Positions 1 to 8,492 of a DNA stretch of 64,000 bases are shown in pieces. A program made the position numbers and the translations under genes. How positions within the stretch are numbered: position 1 is the stretch's first letter; the number at the start of each line of letters is the position of its first letter. Under the pieces are notes generated by a model. It saw nothing but the letters and a program-made list of their open reading frames with translations. It had not been told where the DNA came from and ran no database searches. This DNA comes from Clostridium aestuarii (GTDB lineage: Bacteria; Bacillota; Clostridia; Clostridiales; Clostridiaceae): contig NZ_JAPQER010000003.1 in NCBI RefSeq assembly GCF_026735135.1, positions 186,001-250,000 of the forward strand. The letters run 5' to 3'.

Positions 1-1
1 G

Positions 2-1543
2 GGAAGTCATTATGGATGTTCAGCTTTTGCTTTTACTCAATCAATTAAGGATTTTAATTTAAAAACTCATTTTTATGCCGTTGATACATGGGCAGGAGAT
101 GATTTTACTAGAAATGACTACGAAAATGATGTATACTCTGTTTTTAAAGAAACCGCAGACAAATTTTACGCTAATCAAAACATTAATATGTTAAGAATGA
201 CATTTGATAAAGCTCTTTTGAGTTTTGAGGATATGTCAATTGATGTACTTCATATAGATGGTTCTCATCATTATGATGATGTTAAACATGATTTTTATAA
301 CTGGTTACCGAAGTTAAAAAGTGATGGTATAATTCTTTTACATGATATAAGCGAAGATATTGTCTTGGGTGATATCATGGGTTCAAATAAATTTTGGGAT
401 GAGATATCTAAAGAGTTTAAAAATACAATAAGGTTCGATTTTAGTTGGGGTTTGGGAGCAATATTTCTTGCAGAAGAAAAGTATATGAGTGCTATAAGTA
501 AAATTGATTTAGAAAAATATCAAAGACATAATAACGCTTTGTCTGTGGAATATAGAGAGGAATTAAGAAAAAATTATTTTGCTTTAAAAGATAACATAGT
601 ACATATCAACAGTTTATATGAGCAATTAAAAATTAAAGATTATCATTTAAATAAATATAAGGATGATACTCTTGGTAAGAGCAAATATATAGAAAAATTA
701 CAAAAACAAGTTGTAGAAAAAGATAAAGTTTTAAATGAGTATAATGAAAATACTCAAGGAAAAGACAAATATATAGAAAAATTACAAAAACAAGTTGTAG
801 AAAAAGATAAAGTTTTAAATGAGTATAATGAAAATACTCAAGGAAAAGACAAATATATAGAAGAATTAGAAAAACAAGTTGTAGAAAAAGATAAAGTTTT
901 AAATGAGTATAATGAAAATACTCAAGGAAAAGACAAATATATAGAAAAATTAGAAAAACAAGTTGTAGAAAGAGATAAAGCTTTAAATGAGTATAATGAA
1001 AATACTCAAGGAAAAGACAAATATATAGAAAAATTAGAAAAACAAGTTGTAGAAAGAGATAAAGTTTTAAATGAGTATAATGAAAATACTCAAGGAAAAG
1101 ACAAATATATAGAAGAATTAGAAAAGGAAGCTGTAGAAAGAGATAAAGTATTAAATGAGTATAATGAAAATGTTCAAGGAAAGGACAGATACATAGAAGA
1201 ATTAGAAAAGGAAGCTGTAGAAAGAGATAAAGCATTAAATGAGTATAATGAAAATGTTGAAAGAAAAGAAAGATATATGGAAGAATTAGAAAAGCAAGTT
1301 AAGGAAAGAGATAAAGCTTTAAATGGGTATAATGAAAATGTTCAAGGCAAAGACGAATATATAGAAGAATTAGAAAAGAAAGTTATAGAAAGAGAGAAAG
1401 TTTTAAATAAGTATAACGAAAGCATTCAAAAAAGAGAGATATATATAGAAAATTTAGAAAAACAAGTTAAGGAAAAAGAAAAGTATATTTATGAAATAGA
1501 AGAAAAAATTAGAAAAAGCTTTTTTGGAAAATTTATAAAATAA
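2..1543 (+). CDS. SAM-dependent methyltransferase with long repetitive coiled coil (5' truncated by window edge)
   Basis: The reading frame is open to the first base, so the true start lies outside the window. The visible N-terminus begins with a GSHYGCSAF stretch that looks like the end of SAM-binding motif I. It continues with AVDTWAGDD and HIDGSHHYDDVKHD and then GIILLHD, which is the pattern of Methyltransf_24 class I methyltransferases. From about position 640 the protein becomes a charged coiled coil made of ten 28-residue repeats (four heptads each), and it ends in a basic, aromatic tail (RKSFFGKFIK) that could touch the membrane. The gene is followed 18 bp later by a GT2-HAD gene, so it belongs to the glycopolymer operon. 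Inference: it methylates a sugar or chain end. The family call is good; the substrate is unknown. Confidence 0.8.
   Translation, partial: GSHYGCSAFAFTQSIKDFNLKTHFYAVDTWAGDDFTRNDYENDVYSVFKETADKFYANQNINMLRMTFDKALLSFEDMSIDVLHIDGSHHYDDVKHDFYNWLPKLKSDGIILLHDISEDIVLGDIMGSNKFWDEISKEFKNTIRFDFSWGLGAIFLAEEKYMSAISKIDLEKYQRHNNALSVEYREELRKNYFALKDNIVHINSLYEQLKIKDYHLNKYKDDTLGKSKYIEKLQKQVVEKDKVLNEYNENTQGKDKYIEKLQKQVVEKDKVLNEYNENTQGKDKYIEELEKQVVEKDKVLNEYNENTQGKDKYIEKLEKQVVERDKALNEYNENTQGKDKYIEKLEKQVVERDKVLNEYNENTQGKDKYIEELEKEAVERDKVLNEYNENVQGKDRYIEELEKEAVERDKALNEYNENVERKERYMEELEKQVKERDKALNGYNENVQGKDEYIEELEKKVIEREKVLNKYNESIQKREIYIENLEKQVKEKEKYIYEIEEKIRKSFFGKFIK
683..1522 (+). repeat. Ten tandem 84-bp repeats encoding a 28-residue coiled-coil unit
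   Basis: Repeat units begin at 683, 767, 851, 935, 1019, 1103, 1187, 1271, 1355 and 1439, exactly 84 bp apart. The unit reads roughly KYIEKLEKQVVERDK then LNEYNENTQGKD. Hydrophobic residues fall at spacing 3-4-3-4 (I3, L6, V10, L17, Y20), so each unit is four heptads. The first units are almost identical at DNA level and the last three are diverged, which suggests growth by recent duplication at the 5' side of the array. Confidence 0.95.
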
Positions 1544-1561
1544 TTAGGAGTGTGGAATTTA

Positions 1562-4500
1562 GTGAATGATGCATTGATCTCTATTATAATACCTGTTTAT
1601 AACACAGAGAAATATTTAAAACGTTGTTTAGATAGTGTTACAAAGCAAAGCTATAAAAATGTTGAAATTATTGTCGTAAATGATTGCTCACCAGGAAATG
1701 CAGAAGAAATTGTAGGTGAGTATATGGAACAAGATAAGAGGATAAAATATGTTACTTATGAAAAAAATAAAGGATTATTTTGTGCAAGATTAAAAGGGGT
1801 AGAAGTTGCTACTGGGGATTATATTGCGTTTATTGATAGTGATGATTATGTAACTATAGATTTTTATCACTGCTTAGTAAATAATGCTGTTAAAAATAAT
1901 TCAGATATTGTAATTGGAAAAACAATTTTTGAGAAAAATGAAAAAGAACGAGAAATTAAAAATTTGCATGATTGTTGCTTTTTATTTGATGAATTAAATG
2001 GACAAGAAATAAGGAAGAGTTATTTTAATCAAAAAGGATTATGTTATTCTTGGCATACTATCTGGAATAAAATATATAAAAAAGAATTATGGGATAAATG
2101 TATGCCATATTATATAAGAATTACGGAACATTTAATTATGACAGAAGATATTGCTTTTTCAACATTATTATTTTACTTTGCAGATAGGGTTACTACAATT
2201 CAAAGTGAAGGTTATTTTTATTGCCAGAATGGAGATGCCTCAACAAATGTAGATAATATAAAAATAGAAAAATTCGAAAAAAATATGAAAGATATAAAAA
2301 GAGTATTTGATTTTGTAAATGATTTTTTTGAAGAAGTCAATTCACAAAAATGGATAAAAGATAAATTTATGGAAACTAAAAAGTATTATTCTAGAATGTG
2401 GAGAGAATTAGGCGAAAATGTTTTTTTTGGAAATGATAAAAGAAAAGCCAGTAAAATTATGGAGGATTTTCTACCAGGCTATAAAAAACATATTACAGAA
2501 GATGATCACTATTTTGAATCTATTAATACAAAATGGAATGGTGGACTGGAATATATAAAAGAACAAATAATAACTGGAGATTATGAATACATTAGCTTTG
2601 ATATATTTGATACATTAATAACTCGTCCATTTTATAATCCAACAGATTTATTTCTTTTGTTAGATAAAAAATTTGAACAATTATATAAGACTAATATTAG
2701 ATTTTATAAAATAAGAATTGATGCAGAAGCTATTGCAAGGAAAAAACAAAGTGAATTACATCCTTCTTTTCAAGATGTTAATATTGATGAAATTTATGAT
2801 CAAATAAGTGAAGTGTATAATATTCCTATAAATATTACAGAGTTGATGAAGGAAGAAGAAAAAAAATTAGAAATACAGTTTTGCTGTCAGCGTAAATCAG
2901 TAAAAGAACTTTTTGATGCTGCTTTAATTGCAGGCAAAAAGATAATAATTATTTCGGATATGTATCTTGATGAAGAGACTGTTGTGAAGATATTAAATAA
3001 AAATGGGTATTATGAATATGAAAAGCTTTATTTATCTTCTAAATTGAGACTAACAAAAAATAATGGCGCAATATTTAAATCAGTATTACAAGATTTAAAT
3101 ATTGAAGGAAATAAAGTTTTTCACTTGGGCGATACATGGCAAAATGATATTATAAATGCTCAAAAGGTTGGAATGCAAACAATGTTTATACCTAAGGCGG
3201 TAGAGGTATTTGAAAATAAAATTTCTAATATAACTACTAATAATTGTGCATATATAGCTAAACTTGCTTGTGGAAGAATACAAAATTCAAAAGAATTTAT
3301 GAATTCATTGGGATTTCGTTCAATGTTAGCACTTGTTGCAAATAAATATTTTGATAATCCATATAGAAGTTTTAATGAATTTAGTGATTTTAACATTGAC
3401 CCTTATTTTATGGGATATTATGCAGTAGGAATGCATATGGCTGGTGTTGTAAAATGGATAATAGAAGAATCAAAAGAAAAAACATATGAGAATATTCATT
3501 TTATGTCTAGAGATGGATATTTGCCTATGAAAATATATGAGAAATATTATGAAGTATATAAAGATATTCCTGAAGCTAAATATATTTATACATCTAGAAA
3601 AGCGCTATTACCAGGAATGATTATGGACAAGCTTGATTTTTATAATTTGCCTATTGAGTTTAGAAATCATACTCCAAAAACAATTTTATTTTTACTTAAT
3701 TTTTGTTCAAAGGATATTAGTAGCAAAGATATAGAAATAAAATTGAAGGAGAAGGGAATTTTATATAATAAGGTTTTTGAAAAAAAAGATGAGTATAATC
3801 ATTTTATAAAATATTATATAGAAAACTTATATGATTGTAAAAAGCATGAGGAAGCGTATGATATAGCAAAAGATTATTATTCAATATTAAATAGAAAAAA
3901 AGACATTACTTTTGATATGGGATATAGTGGACGAATTCAAGGGGCGGTTTCTAGATTAGCAGGAGAAGGAATAAATGTATATTTTGTACATAGTGATAGT
4001 GAGAAATACAATAGTATTAAGAGAAAATATAATTTCAGCATAAAAAGTTTTTATGATTTTACACCAAAAATGACCGGACTAATTAGAGAACATTTACTTT
4101 CAGACCCAGGATCTTCTTGCATAGGATTTAATAGAAAAGATGGAATTGTAGTTCCAAAGTTTGAGGATGAAGAAAAAGAATTCCAAGACTTGTTTATAGT
4201 TAAACTAATTCAACAAGGAGCACTTGAGTTTACAGAAGATTATATTGAAACTTTTAGAGATTATATGGAATATGTTCCTTTTAAAGGTCAAGAGGTATCT
4301 CTTGTATTTGAAGGTATGCTTATTAATGCAAAAGATTTCGATAGAAGAATTTTTAAGGCTTCTTATTTTGAGGATTTAGTTTATGGTGCAAGAGATAAAA
4401 TAAATATATATGAATTCTTTAAAAATCAAATCCAAGTGGTGCAAGCTGAACAACATACTTCAGATGGAGATAATAGAGAGTGTGGTATGGATTATAGTAG

Positions 4501-4675
4501 TATGATAGAGAAAATACTATGGGAACGGAATAAAATTATAAAATGTATAGTATATGCAATCTTTGATAGAAAAACATTGAAGGAAAAGGTGAAAGTTAAA
4601 TTAAAAGATAAACCTATAACATTTAAAGTATGTAAAAAAGGATATGAAATTATTAAAAAAATATTTAAAAGATAA
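1562..4675 (+). CDS. Three-part protein: GT2 glycosyltransferase, HAD-type hydrolase domain, conserved C-terminal region
   Basis: Residues 1-250 are a GT-A family 2 glycosyltransferase, with the nucleotide-binding opening ISIIIPVYN and a DSDD metal motif near residue 92. At about residue 343 a HAD-superfamily domain starts (FDIFDTLITRP), with the second motif IIISDMY and the late acidic motif HLGDTWQND near residue 520. Residues 600-1000 hold a third region containing MSRDGYLPM and TFDMGYSGRIQG, seen in other clostridial glycan-locus proteins, whose function I do not know. I chose the GTG at 1562, since the GTG at 1550 lies inside the AGGAG ribosome site (1546-1550). It sits between the coiled-coil methyltransferase and the GtrII-like gene. 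It probably transfers a sugar and processes a phosphorylated intermediate in the same polymer pathway; that coupling is inference. Confidence 0.85.
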   Translation: MNDALISIIIPVYNTEKYLKRCLDSVTKQSYKNVEIIVVNDCSPGNAEEIVGEYMEQDKRIKYVTYEKNKGLFCARLKGVEVATGDYIAFIDSDDYVTIDFYHCLVNNAVKNNSDIVIGKTIFEKNEKEREIKNLHDCCFLFDELNGQEIRKSYFNQKGLCYSWHTIWNKIYKKELWDKCMPYYIRITEHLIMTEDIAFSTLLFYFADRVTTIQSEGYFYCQNGDASTNVDNIKIEKFEKNMKDIKRVFDFVNDFFEEVNSQKWIKDKFMETKKYYSRMWRELGENVFFGNDKRKASKIMEDFLPGYKKHITEDDHYFESINTKWNGGLEYIKEQIITGDYEYISFDIFDTLITRPFYNPTDLFLLLDKKFEQLYKTNIRFYKIRIDAEAIARKKQSELHPSFQDVNIDEIYDQISEVYNIPINITELMKEEEKKLEIQFCCQRKSVKELFDAALIAGKKIIIISDMYLDEETVVKILNKNGYYEYEKLYLSSKLRLTKNNGAIFKSVLQDLNIEGNKVFHLGDTWQNDIINAQKVGMQTMFIPKAVEVFENKISNITTNNCAYIAKLACGRIQNSKEFMNSLGFRSMLALVANKYFDNPYRSFNEFSDFNIDPYFMGYYAVGMHMAGVVKWIIEESKEKTYENIHFMSRDGYLPMKIYEKYYEVYKDIPEAKYIYTSRKALLPGMIMDKLDFYNLPIEFRNHTPKTILFLLNFCSKDISSKDIEIKLKEKGILYNKVFEKKDEYNHFIKYYIENLYDCKKHEEAYDIAKDYYSILNRKKDITFDMGYSGRIQGAVSRLAGEGINVYFVHSDSEKYNSIKRKYNFSIKSFYDFTPKMTGLIREHLLSDPGSSCIGFNRKDGIVVPKFEDEEKEFQDLFIVKLIQQGALEFTEDYIETFRDYMEYVPFKGQEVSLVFEGMLINAKDFDRRIFKASYFEDLVYGARDKINIYEFFKNQIQVVQAEQHTSDGDNRECGMDYSSMIEKILWERNKIIKCIVYAIFDRKTLKEKVKVKLKDKPITFKVCKKGYEIIKKIFKR

Positions 4676-4738
4676 ATATTAAGTAGATATTTAAAGGTAT
4701 AAAATATGATATTAATAAAGTTATAGGAAGTGGGATAA

Positions 4739-6292
4739 ATGATGAAATTTAAAGAATTTATAAAAGAAAAAAATGTATTAGTAGAGGGAAAACAGATATA
4801 TATAATAAATTATTTACATATTTTTTTATGTTATTTAATTTTAAACTTTTGTATATATGGGCCATTATGCAGAAAACATTATGCTACTGATTCATACAAT
4901 ATGTTTTTTACAAAAGCTAAAGGAGCTTTTATTTGGAACGGGCGTGTAATACCTTATTTTTTTAGTTTGGTTTATAATAAATTCAATGTTAATATAATAG
5001 AGATACAGTCAATTACTACTTCTTTGACTATTGTTTGTCTCTCTGTTATAGCAACTTTACTATTTGTTATATTCTATAATAAATTAAAAAATCATAGTTG
5101 TATTTCTTTTTTTACTATTTTCTTTGCTTGTATGTTGGCAACAGTGAATTTTATTATATTGGAATGGTTTTTATTTCCAGAAGTTGTTCTGTTCTATACT
5201 ATGGGAATGTTATTAGCTGTATGGGCAGCAAAAGTATTTGCAGATAGAAAAAAGACTTGTTGGAACTTTTGTGTAGCAAGTATTTATGCATTATCTTCAA
5301 TGTATATGTATCAAATAAATATAAACATTTTTATGATAGTAGTATGTATTTTAATTGCTATGAATAATGAGTTTAAAACAAACAAAAAGTCTATAAAAGA
5401 AACTATTTTGGGTATTTTAGTTGGTTTTTCTGCAGCGGTAGTTTCTCTTATTACAAACCATATTATCAAATTAATACGACCTAATACAAATTTTAGAAAA
5501 TCTGGTTTCTCACTTACATCAATATACCCCAATGTTATTGAGGTTATAAAGGGACAAAAACCAATATGGTTAAATGGTATGAATTTAATGAAAGCTCCTT
5601 GGATGTTATACTTTTTAGTTATAATGTTATTTGTTATATTTTTTGCTTTTTTACAAAAGAGACGTAAAGATAAAGAAGTTAGTATTATATTTCTTATATT
5701 TGTGTTAGGAGTTAGTTTTATTGTAATATTTAATCCAAGTTATTTTTTGAGTACTGGTGTTTGGTTAACACCTAGAGTAATTGTAGCATTGCCATACTTT
5801 TTAAGTTTATTACCAATCATTGCTCTTTATAGTTATACTGGAAAAGGAGTTAGTAAATATCAATTTATAGTACTGTCAATGGTTATATTACTATTAATCC
5901 CTAATATAAGAACTACACAAAATATAATCATAGATCATTTTGCAACTAATAAGATTGACGAAGAATATGCATATTTAATTAGCAAAGAAATATCTGCTTA
6001 TGAGAAAAGTAACAATATTGAAATTAAATATATTGCTAGAGCAAAGGATAAGAAAGGTGGCTGGAAATATAATGGAATTGATTATATGGCTTATGATGTA
6101 AATGTAAGAGGTTTTTACAGAGAATGGTCGGATGTTAATTTAATTAAATTTGTTTCAGGCAGAGATTTTCGAATAAAACATATGAATAATGAAATATATA
6201 ATAAATACTTTAAAGATAAAGATTGGAATTATTTCAATCCAAATGAACAACTTGTATTTGTTGGTGATACTTTATATTGGTGTAAATATTAA
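4739..6292 (+). CDS. GtrII-like integral membrane glucosyltransferase
   Basis: A 517-residue polytopic membrane protein with about ten hydrophobic segments and a soluble C-terminal tail of about 100 residues. Near the N-terminus, after the first membrane segment, it has the acidic/aromatic stretch HYATDSYNMFF and the motif WNGRVIPYF, which resemble the Glucos_trans_II (GtrII) family. GtrII enzymes take a sugar from a polyprenyl-phosphate carrier and add it to a polymer on the outer side of the membrane. The next gene is a GtrB-like enzyme that makes such a carrier-linked sugar, which supports the call. The ATG at 4739 has an AGGAAG site 8 bp upstream. No separate GtrA flippase is visible next to it. 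Confidence 0.7.
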   Translation: MMKFKEFIKEKNVLVEGKQIYIINYLHIFLCYLILNFCIYGPLCRKHYATDSYNMFFTKAKGAFIWNGRVIPYFFSLVYNKFNVNIIEIQSITTSLTIVCLSVIATLLFVIFYNKLKNHSCISFFTIFFACMLATVNFIILEWFLFPEVVLFYTMGMLLAVWAAKVFADRKKTCWNFCVASIYALSSMYMYQININIFMIVVCILIAMNNEFKTNKKSIKETILGILVGFSAAVVSLITNHIIKLIRPNTNFRKSGFSLTSIYPNVIEVIKGQKPIWLNGMNLMKAPWMLYFLVIMLFVIFFAFLQKRRKDKEVSIIFLIFVLGVSFIVIFNPSYFLSTGVWLTPRVIVALPYFLSLLPIIALYSYTGKGVSKYQFIVLSMVILLLIPNIRTTQNIIIDHFATNKIDEEYAYLISKEISAYEKSNNIEIKYIARAKDKKGGWKYNGIDYMAYDVNVRGFYREWSDVNLIKFVSGRDFRIKHMNNEIYNKYFKDKDWNYFNPNEQLVFVGDTLYWCKY

Positions 6293-6394
6293 TAGAGACA
6301 AGCATAAATTGTATTATGTTATCTGAAATATAGGAAATATTTGGAATAGAAAAGTCTGAATTTTATCATATATAATGGGGTAGGAGGTATTAAA

Positions 6395-7372
6395 ATGCAT
6401 GAATTATCGTTAATTATTCCTTGCTATAATGAAGAACAGGCATTACCTTTTCTTTATAAAGCAATTTGTGAAGTAACTGATATTATGAGTGAACAAAAAT
6501 TTGAATTTATATTTGTTAATGATGGTTCTGAAGATAAAACATTAGATATTATTAAAAATTTATCAGTGAAAGATAAAAGAATACGATACATATCTTTTTC
6601 AAGAAATTTTGGAAAAGAAGCTGCAATGTATGCAGGACTTGAAGCAGCAAATGGGGATTTTATGGTTATTATGGATGCAGATATGCAAGACCCCCCCAAC
6701 TTGCTTCCAGAAATGTATGGTTATGTTAAAAAAGGCGAATATGATAGTGTTGCAACAAGAAGAGTTACACGTGAAGGTGAGCCACCTATAAGGAGTTTTT
6801 TTGCTAAGCAGTTTTATAAAATAATTAACAAAATATCAAGTTTAGATATTGTAGATGGGGCACGTGATTTTCGATTAATGTCATGTCAAATGGCAGAAGC
6901 TATACTATCCATGAAAGAATATAATAGATTTTCAAAAGGTATTTATGGCTGGGTAGGTTTCAAAACAAAGTGGTTACCTTTTAAAAATATTGAAAGAGTA
7001 GCAGGAGAAACAAAATGGTCATTTTGGAAATTGTTTCTATACTCACTGGAGGGAATTGTTGGATTTTCAACTACGCCTCTAGCAATTGCCTCTATTTTAG
7101 GTTTGATTTTTTGTATAGTTTCTTTTAGCTTTATTGTGTATATAATTGTGAAAACAATTATTTTTAATAATCCTGTGGCTGGATGGCCATCACTTGCATG
7201 TATTATACTTTTTATAAGTGGAATTCAATTATTTTGTATGGGGATTATTGGGCAATATTTATCAAAAACATACCTAGAAACAAAGGGAAGACCAATCTAT
7301 ATAATTAAAGAAACAGAGAGAATGAATAGTAGTAAAAAAATGAAAAGAAAGAAATATATTAAATCAATATAG
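6395..7372 (+). CDS. GtrB-like polyprenyl-phosphate glycosyltransferase
   Basis: The first 220 residues are a GT2 domain of the dolichol-phosphate-mannose synthase / GtrB type: SLIIPCYNEEQ, VNDGSEDKT, the DADMQDPP metal motif near residue 94, and the ARDFRLM and SKGIYGWVG stretches. Two transmembrane segments follow (about residues 230-260 and 268-292) with a basic tail. Such enzymes move glucose or another hexose from a nucleotide sugar to undecaprenyl phosphate on the cytoplasmic face. The ribosome site TAGGAGG is strong. With the GtrII-like gene upstream it makes a two-gene side-branch module. The exact sugar cannot be read from sequence. Confidence 0.88.
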   Translation: MHELSLIIPCYNEEQALPFLYKAICEVTDIMSEQKFEFIFVNDGSEDKTLDIIKNLSVKDKRIRYISFSRNFGKEAAMYAGLEAANGDFMVIMDADMQDPPNLLPEMYGYVKKGEYDSVATRRVTREGEPPIRSFFAKQFYKIINKISSLDIVDGARDFRLMSCQMAEAILSMKEYNRFSKGIYGWVGFKTKWLPFKNIERVAGETKWSFWKLFLYSLEGIVGFSTTPLAIASILGLIFCIVSFSFIVYIIVKTIIFNNPVAGWPSLACIILFISGIQLFCMGIIGQYLSKTYLETKGRPIYIIKETERMNSSKKMKRKKYIKSI

Positions 7373-7391
7373 GTAAGGGAAGGTATTAATA

Positions 7392-8480
7392 ATGAAAGTT
7401 GGTATAGTGACATTTCACTTTGTAAATAATTTTGGAGGAGCATTACAAACATATGCTTTGTCTGAAATTGTTTCAGATTTAAACAAAGAAAAAACAATTA
7501 TAATAGATTACAGGCATTGGTTTATTAGATTTACAGATTTTGTGAGAATATTTCCAATTACAACGAATGTTAAAGAAATTTTATCTGGTTTAACAACATT
7601 TAAGGAAAGAAGAGGAAGAATTAAAAAATTCCAAAAATTTAGTGATGATTATTTTTCAACTTCATCAATATATACTTCAGAAAAGAAATTAAATCAGAAT
7701 CCTCCGCAATGTGATAAGTTTATATGTGGGAGTGATCAAATATGGAATCCTAGTATAACATTAGGAGCATCTGCACCGTATTATTTGAATTTTGTACAAG
7801 ATAAGAACAAAAAAATATCTTATGCAGCTAGTTTTGGAGTTTCAGAAATAAATAAAAAATATCATTCTGATATAGTAAAATATCTTGAACAATTCAAGGC
7901 AATTTCTGTACGTGAAAAAGAGGGTGTAGGATTAGTTAATAAAATTAGTGGCATAGATGCTGAATGCTTAATAGATCCAACATTTTTATTAACTAAGGAA
8001 CAATGGATTCAGATGTCAGAAAAACCTAAAAATAAAGAACCATATATTCTTGTATATATGATGCAAAAAAATGATAGAGTATATGAATATGCAAGAAAAA
8101 TTAAGGAGCTTTTAAACATAAAAATTATTGATATAAGTAGATATGGATTTAAGAAGGATTTTGTGGATGAAGTTTGTATAGATATTGGACCTAAAGAATT
8201 TGTGGGATTGTTTAATAATGCTTCTTATATATGTACTAATTCTTTTCATGGATTAGCGTTTTCATTAATTTTAGAAAAGAAATTTTTTATTGTGCCAAGT
8301 ACAAGATTTAATTCTAGAATTGGAAACTTATTAGATTTATTCAACTTAGAACTTATAGAAGACATAAACAAAGATGTTGTAGAAAAGGAATCTTATGATA
8401 AAGAAAAAGTAAGAAAAATTATAGATAAAGAAAGAGAAAAATCTATTGCATTTTTAAAGCAAAATTTATTTAATGATTGA
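7392..8480 (+). CDS. Polysaccharide pyruvyl transferase family protein
   Basis: A 362-residue soluble protein with the hallmarks of the PS_pyruv_trans family (CsaB/WcaK-like): N-terminal NFGGALQTYAL, then CGSDQIWNP, YAASFGVS, SVREKEG, CLIDPTFLL and the C-terminal CTNSFHGLAFSLIL. Family members transfer pyruvate from phosphoenolpyruvate onto a sugar as a ketal, giving the polymer negative charge. In Gram-positives such groups can serve as the anchor for SLH-type surface proteins. The gene is 20 bp after the GtrB-like gene and 13 bp before an Fe-S FrhB-type gene, a pairing that recurs in glycan loci. The family is secure; the acceptor sugar is unknown. Confidence 0.88.
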   Translation: MKVGIVTFHFVNNFGGALQTYALSEIVSDLNKEKTIIIDYRHWFIRFTDFVRIFPITTNVKEILSGLTTFKERRGRIKKFQKFSDDYFSTSSIYTSEKKLNQNPPQCDKFICGSDQIWNPSITLGASAPYYLNFVQDKNKKISYAASFGVSEINKKYHSDIVKYLEQFKAISVREKEGVGLVNKISGIDAECLIDPTFLLTKEQWIQMSEKPKNKEPYILVYMMQKNDRVYEYARKIKELLNIKIIDISRYGFKKDFVDEVCIDIGPKEFVGLFNNASYICTNSFHGLAFSLILEKKFFIVPSTRFNSRIGNLLDLFNLELIEDINKDVVEKESYDKEKVRKIIDKEREKSIAFLKQNLFND

Positions 8481-8492
8481 TAGGGGAATTTA

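Noticed and set aside
633..1235. A 200-residue open frame on the minus strand made of leucine/phenylalanine/tyrosine repeats
   Set aside because: It is the mirror of the 84-bp coiled-coil repeats, has no ribosome site and its hydrophobic repeats follow directly from the opposite strand.
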